Source of the DNA: Acridotheres tristis
Lineage: Eukaryota; Chordata; Aves; Passeriformes; Sturnidae
DNA length: 64,000 nt
Direction: 5' to 3'
Assembly (NCBI GenBank): GCA_037013685.1
Contig: CM072886.1
Coordinates: 6,510,001 to 6,574,000 of the forward strand
The number at the start of each line of letters is the position of its first letter. The first letter of the stretch is position 1. The translations under genes were made by a program, and so were the position numbers. Below the pieces are notes generated by a model. It worked only from the letters and a program-made list of their open reading frames with translations. It searched no databases and was not told the origin of the DNA. Positions 1 to 13,740 of this stretch are shown one piece after another.

Positions 1-2439
1 TGTGCTGTTCACCCCAGTCTGGTGTATGAACTGATATTATTCCCATGCTTTGGCCATAAGAGCTCATGTGCTTGTTGGCAGCCTCATCTCAAACCATGCA
101 CAGCATTTAGAATTTTCACACCCAAGCCAGTGGGAGCTGAGCAGCTGGCACTTGTTGAGCACGTGCAACTTGAAGAATTAGTTTGAAATTTGAATGTTAC
201 AGCCAAATGGAGTCCTCACCCCTCATGGAGTCTCTCCATTCCCAGACTGAGTTGAGAATAACCAAGAGGAGTACCAAGTTTGGGGATACAGGGTTCCCAC
301 ACTGCCTGTCTTCCCAACATAACCTCACAAAGTTCCCTCAATGAAAGGTCCTTCATTTAGCTGTGCTTACCTGCACGAAAATCCCTTCTACAAATCCCTT
401 CAGCAGTAGCTGCCAATTTATTTTTGTGAATCACCTCGTTGCAGCAGCCCCGCTGCTGAGTGGCAGCACTTTGCTGTAGTGCAATCTGTGTTCATTACAG
501 AAAAAAAGTTTGAGCCTCTTCACAAGTTTGGGTAATATTGCAAATCCTTCAGCATCTATTAGAGCTGGAGCTTGAGGCTTGAATGCTAATGATACTGAAA
601 CATAACACCGAGGTGATCTGACAAAGTCGCCTAAGGAGGTTTTCATAAACCTTTTGTACAATTTCTCTGCTTCTTTGCCAGTGAAAATTAACCTCTACTT
701 GCAAAAAAATGAAACTTCACCTAACTCATTTAGAAATTGCAGAGGGAAAGAGAAAATCAATCTATAATGAACAGTATCACATTAAGAAAATCTAATTAGA
801 AATGGCTTCTCTTTTATTGCACTGATAATGGTAAGCTCTGAGAATGACATCATTACAAAATTCAGTAGCTTATAACACAGTGCATTTTTTTAAAAAGTGT
901 TTAAACTACCAGATCAATAACTTCACATACCACATAATTAAATTGTACAGAAATTCTCAATAAATACTAATGTTAGAAATGTAGTGCTCTATTTTAAAAT
1001 AAAGTATATCTTATCTTGTGCTGCACATACTTCTAAAAATTGTCTTGATATTACTGAAGAGTGAAATTCTCTCTACATGGCATGGAGGACAAAGTCTTCC
1101 CTACTTAGTCTTACTTATTTGTCTTCAGCTGGAGCTGGGTAATTTTTTTTTTTTTTTTTTAGTCTACATGCCAGCTTTTTCCTAGAAATGTTATTTGAAT
1201 ATGGATGGAGATTTTTAAGGCAGGCACTTGAACAAAAATTAAAGCTTTCCAATGTAACGTCCAATATTTTCTTTTCAAATTATTTTTAATTTCTTCAGAA
1301 AGAAACAAAACTAAGAAAGCTCCTACTACCTGGAAACAGGCCCGAATTGTAAAATTTATCCAGGGTTCCTTCTATTGCACAGTCTTTAACTTCAGTTAAA
1401 GCTTTATGTTTTAAACTTCAGTTTTACAAAAGTAAAACAGCTACTAATGAGTTTTTAATCAATCACTGCATCATTTGATATTTGAGATAATTCATCAGGT
1501 TCTGGATACAGCTAAAATACAATGATGTGCTGCACACACATTGTATCCTATGGCCTAAGGTGTAATTTACTGGTGGTAAAATTATTTTGTTCTAAATGCA
1601 CTCAGATAATCCTCACTCACACTGAGGGAACAGCATATCTAATGTGTAATCTTTTTGTAATGAGCCTATTACTCTGGTTTCTAGATAGAGTTCCACCAGG
1701 CATGTCTGTGGGCAGTTTTGTTCATACTCTCATTAAAAAAGTCTTAGTAAGATGAGCTGCTGTTTGGCAATTTACATGCCTAGATATATTTGTTTTTAAC
1801 AAGAGCAAGAGATAATTAATACACTTTATGTAGAAAGCTTCAGCCATGGAAATAAAGAGGAACAAGATTAAGTCAGTTTTGCTTTCTTTTCAAATAGTCA
1901 ACAGTTGCAGGAGTTCCAAAACTTTTAGGAAAAGAATTCAAGGTTACACAACAAAAGAATTTCTCTAGTGTGGACCTTGCAGATAAGAAACGATGTGCTG
2001 CATATAATACTTCTGAGATTTGAATTAAAACTGCCAGGGATATTGGCAGTGGAGATGAGCACTGTAATGCACTGTTCTGCAAAAGGAGTTCATCACTGCT
2101 AACAGAATTTGAACGATGCTTTACTAGATTTCCTGCATATGTCAAAAATAAGTAATTGCCAATTATCCTGCTCAAAAGAGCTGGTGGGATACAATCATTT
2201 AACTTAAGCATAAGTGCAGAGCTGCAGAGCTCTGAGGAAAAGCTCTGCAGAGGAAAAGCTTCAAGAAGTAGCTGCTCATAAATCGCGATAACTTCAACTG
2301 AAGCAAAGGCTAATTTTAACTTCCTCCTAGCATGCAGGTTTTCAATACTACTTAATACTCTGCAGCAATGCACCAGCTAAAGCTATGGGTTAATTCCAAC
2401 TGGCTCAATAAGGCAATACTTTTATTCCTCGGGAAAGAA
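1..2439. other. Non-coding AT-rich sequence, no gene recognised
   Basis: I see no exon or recognisable repeat here apart from an 18-base poly-T run at 1,143-1,160. A 166-codon minus-strand frame at 1,873-2,373 has no recognised domain, no repeats and no sensible splice context, and is treated as a chance opening. The region is upstream flank of DPP6-S or intron of a longer DPP6 isoform. Confidence 0.5.
1143..1160. repeat. 18-base poly-T tract
   Basis: A simple homopolymer run with no recognised adjacent retroposon. Confidence 0.9.
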
Positions 2440-2530
2440 ACTGCTGCAGAGACTGTGGCTTGCTTGGAATAAACGTGCAAGACCAAGAATGAGCCTGGGT
2501 CTCCTAAGCTCACCACCCTATCCACTGGAG
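2440..2530 (-). mobile_element. MIR-type SINE fragment (tRNA-derived head), minus orientation
   Basis: The sequence GAGCCTGGGTCTCCTAAGC followed by CACCCTATCCACTGGA matches the reverse complement of the tRNA-derived 5' head of MIR-class SINEs in amniotes. Those read, in reverse, roughly 'gaacccgggtctcc...agtgccctaaccactgg'. The upstream GTGGCTTGCTTGG resembles the core-adjacent 'agtgacttgccca' segment. The copy is old and diverged, and it lies head to head with a second MIR copy about 120 bp to the right. Confidence 0.62.
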
Positions 2531-2652
2531 TCTGCTTTCTCTGGATGACCAGCAGGGAACTAATGAGAAAATATGATTCCTTATGGAATAGGCTCTTTTT
2601 TCATTTTTCTTTCTTTCTGCAAAGGTTATTGAATCCATATAGGAGGCAGAAG

Positions 2653-2873
2653 TTTTAACGGTTAGATCAGAGATAAGAGCTAGAGTTCCAAATTTCTATT
2701 CCAGGTTCTGCTGCTACTTCATTTTAGACAGGTCTCTTGTTAGCTTCCCCAGTGGATGAAGTAGAAATAATTACATGGAGTTTATGGTGGTGCTATGAGA
2801 CATACTTGTTGGTTTAGATTGCCTTGCGATCTTTGCGAGAGAGGTGATAGAGAAATGTCAAGTGTTAAAGTAC
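2653..2873 (+). mobile_element. MIR-type SINE, near full length, plus orientation
   Basis: From left to right the copy shows a tRNA-like head (ACGGTTAGATCAG...GAGTTCCAAATTTCTATTCC), GGTTCTGCT, a diverged core (AGACAGGTCTCTTGTTAGC, TTCCCCAGTGGATG), ATAATTAC, and a tail region matching 'cttgttggtttg..gcgatctttg'. The order agrees with amniote MIR (MIR1_Amn-like) from end to end. MIR elements were mobile before birds and mammals diverged, so a near-complete copy in a bird is a very old insertion. Confidence 0.8.
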
Positions 2874-5800
2874 TGAAATCTTTCCAGTGTCAGGAAAGGC
2901 ACACTGAAAAACTGTGCACAGAGTAGTAAAAAAACGATAGAACACAAAATATGACCATATCATAACTGTAGAGGTTTGTCTACAAATATAATCACCTTAT
3001 AAAATGCTTGGAATGACAAAACTCTGTGTGACACAGGCAAAACTGAGTTTGACTCTAATCATCAAACAATTCTAGTTTTTTTGCATATTCTTGGGTTTCT
3101 GCATATATTTGTGTGCTAATGCATTAGATTAAGGAGAGATTTTGTAAATAGATTTCTGTCAGTCAGGCTTCATGTCAGTTTAAAATTGTCGGGAAGTCTC
3201 TAAAATGTATCCTGCCGGTTTTTGGTGCCTACACATAAATTCTTGAGACCTGAAGACAGCAAATGGGACTGTTAATATTTGTGTGGGAGACAGGCAGAGA
3301 ATTACCTAGGAGCAAAGCAAACAGCCCAATAGTCCCCTGCACTAGCAAAGCAAGTGTTCTTAGCTGCCTTGAATAGGAGAAATGATCACCTAAACCTCCC
3401 AAGCCCAGCCTGCTGGAGTGATATAATCAAATTCTATGCAATTAAATACTGTAAGTAGCACACCTGCAAAGAGAATGGGCAGGTCTGCATTGCAAGGTCC
3501 TGGGGTGGCTCTTTCTCCCCATCAAGTTAGTAGATTATGCTGGGGCCTCCAGGTTCACAGGATATTGTTATAGGATCTTGTGGAAATCTGTCAGGTTCCT
3601 GGAGCTTCCAGGATCTGCCCAGTACAGGCTGTTTTGGGGACTGGAGGACCAAAAGAGCTGAGAAGTTCTTATGTAAGCTGCACATTCTGGAGTCACAGCC
3701 GAGGGTTTGATCTCTGTGATTCCCTGGTTCTGGGGTTGGGCTCCTGAAATAATGAACCAAATTTGCTAATGGCAGCACAGCAAGTGGTGAACTTCACCCC
3801 TAAAGTTACATGGGTCTTGGATTGCCATTTAAATTAATCTGTGATTTTTGGCCTGACCCCGTCAAGCTGTTTACCTGACCTGACAGATCTGGCAGCCAGA
3901 AATCAAGGGAGTGCAAAGATTTCTTGCTCAGAAATTTAGGAGAGAAACTATATAAGGCAGTTGCCTCTGAAAAATAAAAGTCTTATTATCTTCTTAGTTA
4001 GTCAAAATCCTAAACAGAGAGAATGAGAATTGAAGGGGAAGAGGCTGATAAATTTATACACCTGAAACCTCAGCAAGATCTGAAATGAATTCTGTGATTG
4101 TACCATCCACTCTGGGCTTTACAAGGTAGAATGTGTCTTGTGAGCTGCAGGGTGATCTGGTGGCTATACCTGTCCCTGGGGCAGTGTGGTTCCCTCTGTC
4201 TGCCCCAAACCCCTGTAAAATAGCATCAGCACATACAGCGAGGTCATTGCAGCCTATTCTTTTCATCAGATTTGTGCTCACCTTAAAGGACTAGGTCAGA
4301 AAAAGTGATCTTTTTGATGAAAGCAGGAATAAACAGGCAAAAATGTTTTTGACAGGTTTTTAAAGTTTATGTTTTCCTCTTCAAATAAATAACATGCACG
4401 AAACTTGTTACTCAGCTTGCCTGGAAACGTGGTAACTCCTGAGATACACTGACCTATCTGAGTGAATTCATACTCTTCTCTTTCCATAGGAGACTGTGGC
4501 CTTGGCGAGATTCAATGTGGAATAAAAATCCAGCCATGTTCACAGCACTGCCTTCCATGGGGAAGCAGCTGCTGCATTTTAACGTTTGACTGGAGAAAAA
4601 AGTAGGTTAGAAGGTTTTGGTGTCCTCCCTGGAGCTTCATCCTTGGCTGAACAGATAATAACTCTCTAGGAAAACACTCCAGCAAAACCCACTCGCTGCT
4701 TTTCTCTAAGGAGGTGAGGAGGGTAAACGTCTGCAATTAGCAGATGGCTCTGCATTGAGGAGCTTGAGAAGATTCAATTCACATTTTAGGTATGTGGTAC
4801 TTTTGAAACCCCCTAATCCTCACCTGACATCCCTTGTAGCTCTTGTGCTCCAAGCAGGACCCTGCTTGGCTGTGGATCTGGTCTGTAGTTTTGGCATGTT
4901 CCCTGCAGGTTTGATGCACATCTTCAGTGGGGAAAAACAAGAATGGTGCCTTAATAGCATGGAATAAGGCTGTACAGGATAGGTCTCTCTGAAGTACAAA
5001 TGCCAGAAAAATTCGTATCTGGGTATGTATTTGACCTGGTCATTCCAGGCTATCTTTATAGCCACAGGAGAAAAAATTGGCACATTAATAGTATAATTTC
5101 TGACCTAGGTTTCCCCAGACTTTCTGTGGGATATATTGATGGATATCTCTTGACTAAGAAGCCACAGATCTTGTGGAGAGCTCAGGTGTGAGTACATTCC
5201 TTTGGGTCATGAAGCTGGAGCCACTTTGTGGTTTTAGGACTCTGCCATGACCCTGCAGGGTGCCAAATTACTGCACAGGTAATATTGTGCTGCCTTTCCT
5301 AAAGTGACAGAAGTCCATTCCACTCCATTCCTGGATTATTACTCAATACCACCCTGAGGACTCTGGAATGACTTTTTGGGAGTCTACTGTTATTCTTCAG
5401 CTTTTTTTGTTATGTCTCTCTGGAGATGGAGTAGCATGCTTAGTGGCTTGACCTCAGCTTCCCCTTCTCATCTTATTTGGCTCAATTGCTCTGGCAAATG
5501 CTACAGTGGTTTGTGGGTTTGCCCATATCTGCCCATTCTCTATAGTAAGCACAGCAGTGCTTTTATCCATGCTTTCTGTTCTCATTCAGTGTCCCCTCTG
5601 CCCTTCCCTGTTACTGAGGCAAGACAAGGTAATGCAAAGCTCCCATCCCTATCCCACTCTCTGGCATCCTTTTTAATAAACAGACATTGCTTTAGGCACC
5701 TCCTCCCCCTTTGGAGCTGTGATTCAAATGGTTTAATACTAAAATATACGTTTATGTTGTCACTCACCTTCATTTCTTCTACACTCTTGGAGTGATACCA

Positions 5801-8800
5801 ACCAGCCTGAGTGATATATTGCATTTTAATTTATTGAACTGTTCTTTCACCTCTTTTCTTGATACATCTGCCTTTGTGAGTACCTTGGCTTCATTACCTG
5901 TAAAGTGTCACCTTGGGATGGATATTTCCCATTCACCTTCTGAAGTGGCAGAGAAATGAAAAGAAATTCATTTAGTTTCTCAGCACTTGGACGGAATCAT
6001 TTACCTTCTCATTCTCTTTGATTGCCACTTTTACACCACAGGATTGCTGCTAACAAACTTTCCTGTGGATTTCCTGCTGCTGGGGAACTGGGTTTATTTC
6101 TCACCTTCATAAGTAGTGGTTAATTCATCTTCACCTCTGTACCAGCCCGTTTTCAGTAGGAGGTTTGCAGTAGAGACAGAAAGTAGAAGTGCACATGAGG
6201 AAATGACTTTATTACTTGCCTCTCTTTGCCTGAAGGTTTTTCTGGCCTGACCTCATGCATCCTGCTGGTTAGTAATCTGGGGAAGAGCTCTCTGGAGTTT
6301 TCTGGACTGTCCTGGGTTCTTACAAATTATGACTTGTCAGATGATTTTGTAACACTTTTTTTCCCCCAATGGTACCCTGAGGGGACAAAAAAAAAAAAAA
6401 TGATTGCTCATAATTTACTGTGACTTTCTAGATTATTTAGAAACTCCCTAAAAGGAAAATTTAAGAGAACATCTAAAAGAATCTTAAATCAGCAAGAAAG
6501 TAGGTAACAACCACCTTGCTGTGCCTCTTGGAGGATTGTCAAGTCTGAAAACAAAAACAGATGTTGTGCATATGAAGAAATGACCCATCCCCTGGAGTCT
6601 GAAAGCACTCAAAGAGGAAGGGAATTACTGCTGGACCTGCAGGGTTTTCCCTCTCCAGGGCAATGGGTGAAGGGCTCTCAAATTCTCATCTCTCTACCCC
6701 GGGGCTGGTTGTTCGTCCTCTGTTTACCCAGATACAGGAGAGGGTTATATCAGGACAAATCTTTCTGCTGCTTCTAGTAGAATTTAACTTCAAGATGAGT
6801 CTGTTCAAAATGTGGCTGCTTAAACTTGTTGACTCAGTCAGCACTAATTACAGAGGCAGTGATTGTGTGATGCTAGAATTATGTAATTCTCTCATTCTTC
6901 CTTCCCTGATTTTATTTATTCTCATTCTACATTCTATTCTTGGCATCAAAAGTCTTACTCTTTCTACTTTTTTTTTCTTTTCAGTTCAGCGGAAATAGAA
7001 ATTTATAGACATGGACCAATTTCTGATTAAAAATTGACTTTTTTTTCCCAAAATTTAGCCTTTAGGGTGGATTACATAGTATTATCAGCACTGAGGTTAA
7101 TTTTTCTCTCAAGCTTTTTGTATTTATTCTTGTTGGACTATTCTTTCTTACCCTGCCTGACAGCAACCAAAACACAGTTATTTGATCCCCATAAATACAT
7201 AGTTCTGCTCTTTGTAGGATTAATCATCTGACATGATTCTTCCAAAGCACATTTTGGCTTACTTTCCTCACTTAGCAAATCTCTTCTACCAGTTGCTCAG
7301 ATATTATTTATTTTCATCAACCAAGAGATGATTTTTTTTTCTTTTTTTTTTTCTCTTTGTCTGGTGGGTAAATCAAGCCTTCTTAATTGGCTCCAAAAAT
7401 TCCCTGGTGCATTTAAGGTAATAGTTAACCACAATTCTTCCACTTCATCAGGGCCTTAACACATGAAGAAAATGAAATCGTGAGTGGCTTTTGGTTGGTT
7501 GGATTGGGGTTTTGTTTATTTTTAAAATTTAATTTGCACCTCTGTAAAACACAACAGTTGTCAGTTTATCCTTCCATTGGAGCAACTGGAATACATCCCT
7601 ATGCTCTTCAATTCCAGAACATGTTTGTAGCTTGGATTAAGCATCACTTAAAAGACAAATTAGAACAGTCAGACTCACTGTGCTTTATTTTAAATGGAAT
7701 CAGTTATTTTTGACCAGCACCTCTTTGTATCCCTAGGGAAGGGTTACCTAGGAAAGTTCATCATTCTTTGATTTTCTATCCTTATTTTTTAACAGAATTC
7801 TGATATGATACATTTAGCAACTCCAATGCTGAACATTTCTATTGTACTCTTTTGTGACTATATGCTTTATACTGAACTTCATATTTCATTCTTGGGAGAT
7901 TTTATAATTTATTAGATTCTGCTTCATTAGACGCATCCTTTAGATTACATTTTCATTTAAAAATTCTGTATTCATTAAGACTAGACCCTTCTCCTTCATT
8001 AGCCCAGAGATTACAATTCCTGGCCCACATGAAAAGCAGCTATTGTCAGTTTTGAAGCCTTAAAAAACATCTTCTTTATCCAGCTCATCCTGTAGAGGAA
8101 CCAGGAGAACAACCATCAGCAAGCATCTCTAAACTTTCCTGTCACTACCCAAACCTGTCCAGCACTAATGAAGGAGCATGGAAACCCACAGAAACACATT
8201 TATGAAGAATCCAGCACTTGACTGAGTGGACTCATTATGGAGAGAAATTTAGAGAAGTTTCCATGTACCCTGTAGATAGTAAATGAAATTGTCCAGCTGG
8301 TCAAGATGCTCACCTAATCAACACACACAGGCACTTGACAAAAGATAAAGTTTCCAATAGGAAGGTTGTTTGGCTTTTTTTTTTTTCTCACTCTGGAAAT
8401 TCTTTATCCAGCCACTTTTTATTAATAAAAAAGAAAAAGGTATTTCTGAATCACCTAGATGTCCAGAGTTCCTTGAGAATGAAAAGAATGTAATGAAAAG
8501 AAGATAATGAATAGAACTTGCTTGAGCAAAGTTACCAGTTTAAAAGAGTACAGGAAAGGAAAGGTCAGGTCTAGGTCTACACAGAAAGTCTTCTGCAGAG
8601 CTGTAGTTAATTTAAAAAAAAATCAACATTCAATGCCTCCTCTTTGCCTAAGCATGAATATCTAAATCAGCAGATAAATAAATAACTAGAGCAAAACCAA
8701 CTGTTGCAACTCTAAGAAATCCACAACAGAGAATTAAACACTAGAGATGGGGATGAGGGGAGGTAATTAAAACAAATTAAAAATCTTAATAAGTAGAAAT

Positions 8801-9284
8801 AAAAATGGAGAACTTTTTATCTATGAGTAATCTTGATTGCAAAAGTTGCTGCAGATGGCTTTCAGCCTTGGAGGATTTCAGCTGGGAGGTTCTTCAGCAG
8901 CACCATGAGCTCTGGAGTGCTGACCCTTTGTAAGTACCTAAACTAATCTTCATTTGAAATATCTGGGGAATTGGGAAACAACTGACACTTAGCCCAGCTT
9001 TTCTCAGGTGTGTTTCCTAAAAGGTTCCCTGCAGACCTGATGGAGCTGTTCACAAAGACATCAGTAATCTTCCCAACCTTCTCTCTTCTTGTACTTGTGT
9101 TAAAAATGAAAATGCCCTGGTGAAATTAACACAAAATACAATCGGGAGCATAATGAAAGCCCTTTTCTGATAGTCTTTACACTGCTCCAAGCATCCCTCG
9201 CTTCTCTCTTTCAAAAATGATATAATAGTTCTTTTTACTGTTTTATTGTATGTGAAAGAGGGACATGTAAGTGTTTTCTACTTC

Positions 9285-9304
9285 TTTTTTTTTTTTTTTT
9301 TTTT
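9285..9304. repeat. 20-base poly-T tract
   Basis: A homopolymer run followed by AAATAATTTTTAG. No element body is recognised on either side. Confidence 0.9.
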
Positions 9305-11038
9305 AAATAATTTTTAGTAACCTAAAATGCAGATGGGATGAGGACAACATATAATCTCCTGGCTTATTTTTTCTTTTTTTCCTGCAGAAAAGATATGCTC
9401 AGTATTTTAATAGCACCATCTGTCACAGAAGCAAGTGCCAAGCTGCAATATTGATCTTGTCACTTTGGGGAATGGTATGGTATTTAGGATTATAAATAAC
9501 ATTTTTCTTTGCTCTGTTCATGTGTTAGTTTTTATATAGAATCCAAACTCAAGAAACCACTCTTGCCATCTAATAAGACAAGCACTTTCTTAGAATCCAC
9601 AGCAGAATGTCATTAGGACCCAAAGCAGTATTTATATTATTACCTGTCACTGCTCAGTAGAGTGAATAACCAATTGGTCTATGAGATTTATACAGTGGCA
9701 AGCATAGCCACAGCTACGCAAAGATAATATCTTCTGGTGGCCATAAGTCATCACTAGGCACTGGTTTCCTCTCTTGAAAAGAGAGAAGAATGTGCTGATG
9801 AGATTTTAAATTAAGAGCACTCAAGCTGAGGTTACAAGAAAAGCAAGGTCTGCATTTTTTGCAATTTTATGTGTTGAACAACAATCTTGGTTGTTTTTTT
9901 TTCTTTGTTTGTTTGTTTTTTAAAGGCTCTGTCCCCTTCAGATCACTTGGATTTTGGTTAAAATTTTCATTTCGTTTGCCATGGGAAAGAGAACATGCAA
10001 TATTGTAGCCAGTCCAAATGGACTCTCTAGAGATGTCAGGGGGGTGGTGTCAGGTTTGAGGTTATTGTGAGCCTGGAGAGGTCTCAGTAGATGCATTTTT
10101 CAGTGCACTAGGCAAAACTCTGATGCTTCTGGATGGCTGAAGAAAAAGATGCTGGACAGATGTAAGGAGTAATTAAATTTTCGGAGTGGTAATGATGTTT
10201 TCCAGGATTCACAGGGCTGAGTACTTCTCTCTATAATACTCTGTTAGACAATCAACGTTTTGATAATATGCCAACATTTTTTTCTGCTCCACAAGTTACT
10301 TTGCTTTGGGTTGGGTATTACATGAATTTTGTGCCTGATAATGGAAGATTTTACCTGGGACTTGAAGTGTTAAAGTGTTAGAAATACTTTAATGCTGTTT
10401 TTTCTGTTAGGAGTTCTCCTGCTGCTGAACATATATTTATCCTCTGCATGCTATTTCACTCACAACTTCAAGGCAGCTCCATGGTGCTCCAAAGTACTGC
10501 ATTTTATAGATTTTCAGCAGTTGTCATTAAACATCTCTCTTGAGGACCAAAAATACCAAAACATTTACACAAAACATCAAAAGCTTGTACTAAAATAATC
10601 CATTATAATCCCATTCTTCATTTTTCACAGTCTATGCAAATTGATTTCATCTAAGATATTACCCAGCTATATTCAAGGTTGGGTCTGCTTCTTTCATTTG
10701 TTTCATTTCCTGTAACTCAAGTAATTTTATGAAGTGCAGTATTTTTACTGCAGAAAAATAAAATCTAGTAAATAGCCTGCAGTATGTTGGGATCTGGATA
10801 ATCCATTCTCTACCTCATTGCTTGCTTCTGCTGCCTGGTTGTTCAGACACTTGCTCAACCATTTCTGAGTATTAGCATTTAATTCAAGTAATACCTGTTG
10901 TAGAGGACAGCCAGGCTGTAGCCATGGATGCAGCAGAATTTGTACAGATGGCACATCGAGCTGCTGTGCATAGGGGAACAAACATTCTGTAGCATAAGTC
11001 AACAGAACTACACAAAATGTCACATATGAAAGGTGTGT

Positions 11039-11106
11039 ATGTATATATATGTGCATTTATAAATGTGTACACACATATATAATGTTTATATATTTATATT
11101 TATATG
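11039..11106. repeat. AT-rich TA/CA simple-sequence tract
   Basis: The stretch is made of GTATATATATGTG, ACACACATATATAA and TTTATATATTTATA motifs, a degenerate (TA)n/(CA)n low-complexity tract. Short internal inverted repeats are present. No function is inferred. Confidence 0.7.
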
Positions 11107-13444
11107 GGATAAGGGCAGATGCCAAAATCTCCGCAGTGGTCTTAGCCTTATCTTTGAATACCAAATGTGATTTCTTTCCTGATGTTTCCTGTGGTACAAA
11201 ATGTGAGCCCTGGGTAGCTCATAAGCATTGTGTGAGGCTCTGGCAGGGATTGATCATCATCTTTTGCAGCCATGGGAAGCCTGTCTGGGCAGTGCTCAGT
11301 CCATGATTTGTGGGAAACTCATCCTGCTTTCCATGGACTTTAACATGATGGCAATGCTGTGGTGTGGCAGGTCCAGGATCCTGCTTCTCCTGCAGGGAAC
11401 AATGTTTTAGAATAGGAATAGGCATTATTTTGCATATTATTGGGTAGAAAAAAAAAAAAAATTTCCCTATTTTTTATCCTACTTTTTTTCAAGCAAAAGG
11501 GAGTATCTGCCTCGCCTTCTACTTGCAAAATTGGCACAGGGTACTCCTGCATCCATTGCCTTATGTCTGTAATTATTCAATGCTAGTGCTTTCCTATATG
11601 TGGGTCGCTTCTCACAGGTGGTAGTTGCTAATGTAACCTCCTTTACTGATGCTCCACTAGCTCAGAGCCAGCAATGCCTGGCTGCAGGTGGGAAAGGAGA
11701 CAACAAGAAACATTGCTCTGTTTGAGGCTTGACACAATCAGCTTTTCATTTATACTCCTCACCTCTGTCTTTTGGTGGTGGAGGGAGCTGTACTGTCATT
11801 AGCAGCCAGCAGAGTGTTGTAAGGGATGTATTTTTGCAGTGAATTCAACTCCCCTGGTGCCTTATGAGCCTGTCTGCCTTCCCAGCTGCAGAAAGTGGGG
11901 GAGGCTCTGGGCTGTCTGGGTCAGCAGGAAACAAACTGCTGGGGAGAATGGGAAACTGGCAATAATCTCAGCTTTTCCTTCCCAATGTGAGGTGATGTGC
12001 CTGGCCTGGGGACACAGAGGGAATGAGGTTCTGCATAGAGCCAGGGCAGCAGGAGAGCTGCAAGGAGCTGAAGGGTGTGGGGCGAGTGAGTGTGTTGTAG
12101 GTAAATGAGCAGAGGGAATGGAGGGAAAATGCTTACATGAACCTCTGTGATCAAAGAAAAGATTCTCTGTGTTTCACCAAGAGTTTCATCTGCCCTCTGG
12201 GCTGTGTTGCACAACCAGCAGTCAAACAGAGCTTTTTTAAAGAAAACACAGGTAGCTTTTCTCTTTTGATGATCAAAGGAGAGATGAATGAAGTTACCCA
12301 AAGTGCCTGATTAAAACCAAATATCCCTCCTTCCAAATGCCTGGGCTGACAATTGTTTCTAAATGTGAGAAGTTTTGTCCAGCTATATGCAGGCTTTGCC
12401 TGGCAAAAAGAAGCAATTAATAACCCCAGGGAAGCAGAGGAGGATGTGGTGAGTGCAGCAGGGAGCACAAACCAGAGCAGAAGCATTGGTCAGAGGGAAG
12501 GAGACACAGGCACTCTGAGTGCAAATTAATTAAGCAGCAGATTTAATCTGCAGTCTATGGGCATGAAAGAAAACATGTCATCCTTATTACAGTTAAAGTA
12601 TCTATATTGTAAATAGATTGTGCAAATTCACAGATGAAGGAGAGCATAAAAAGCAGCTGTTTAGGACATGGGGATGGATGTAGGAAGCTACATGTTCACT
12701 CAGCTGCATTTTGGGAATGGCTGGGAAGGGTTTGTGGAGACCAAGTGTGATAGTTAAGAAGTGATAAATGGGAAAGGATTCATGTCCTTATTTGTTAAGG
12801 AAGAGAAGAACAGAGGGAAAATATTTTTCTCTAAGTATTGTCAGAAATAAAGACTAGAGACAAGTGCTTTGACACAAGTGGTCTCTTGTAATAAATTGTG
12901 CTGAGTATCTCTTCATTAGAAAGGCCAAGAGGGTGGTTAAAAGTGTGAAAAATGCCAATAAGAAAACTGCAGCGGGGCTTGAGGGATATCCTGTTTCAGG
13001 GAAGGGCAGACTGGATGGTGTCACACTGGCAGCACTGCCAGCAGCCTCCCTGCCTTTACTGGGCCACCAGACCTGTCTTCCCAAAGTGAGTGGTGGGTGT
13101 CTTCCTTCCATGGTGTGGGTGTCCAGGGCAGCATCCAGAGCTGAGATCTTCTCTGATGCACCATGGGAGGCTTTCCCCATGACCTTGGTGTCCTGAAGTG
13201 CAGCAGCTCCAGTGTTTACCTTTAATACAGCCCTCGCTGAATTTCCTACCCTTGAAATGAAGATTTGGCAGGACACTGAGCATCCAATGCCTCAGCCGTG
13301 GGGTGATGCAATCCTGGAGAAGCTGTGGATGCATTTGGGGTGTAGAATGCAAGGCTCAGGGCTGCAGGGCTTCTGGCTGTGATGGCTGATGTCTGTAAGA
13401 GAAATTTGGGCAGACACAACCTATGCAATCAACACATCAGAGAA

Positions 13445-13740
13445 AATAGGAATGGAAAGGATCTCTAAAGGTCATCTAGTTCACCCTTTTGTCCGAAGGC
13501 AAGTTTAATTATACCCACACCATTCCTGAGAGATGTTACATCTCCTCAGCAGCTGCCTCTCTAAATTAAACCATCTGAATTCTTTCAAGTTTTTCCTCAG
13601 ATATGACGTGTTTTTGGAAAATTGTGAGCCTCTTCTGCACTCTTTCCAATTGTTGTGTGTCCTTCAGCATCCCAGGGCTGACTCTTGCTGGTGCCCTGCA
13701 CACAGTCTCTCCAAATGAAGAGAACCACACATTTCCAGTT
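13445..13740 (-). mobile_element. Old CR1-type LINE 3' fragment, minus orientation
   Basis: The left end, GGAAAGGATCTCTAAAGGTC followed by ATCTAGTTCACCC, is the reverse complement of a CR1 3' terminus. Further right, CTTTCAAGTTTTTCCTCAG and CTCTTCTGCACTCTTTCCAA match the reverse complement of the ORF2 end and 3' UTR of older CR1 subfamilies. The copy is heavily mutated, with no open reverse transcriptase frame. The right boundary is uncertain. Confidence 0.62.

Larger units (their letters stand above)
2874..13440. other. Non-coding region with short homopolymer tracts
   Basis: About 10.5 kb holds no exon or identifiable transposon that I can support. There is a 20-base poly-T run at 9,285-9,304, shorter T-rich runs near 7,331-7,353 and 8,377-8,388, and an AT-rich TA/CA tract at 11,039-11,106. 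Open frames up to 140 codons occur (for example minus strand 12,854-13,276, in a locally GC-richer patch), but none resembles a known protein. Confidence 0.45.

Noticed and set aside
3740..3790. ATGAACCAAATTTGC considered as an alternative DPP6 first exon
   Set aside because: The frame hits a stop after five codons and no donor follows in the correct phase.
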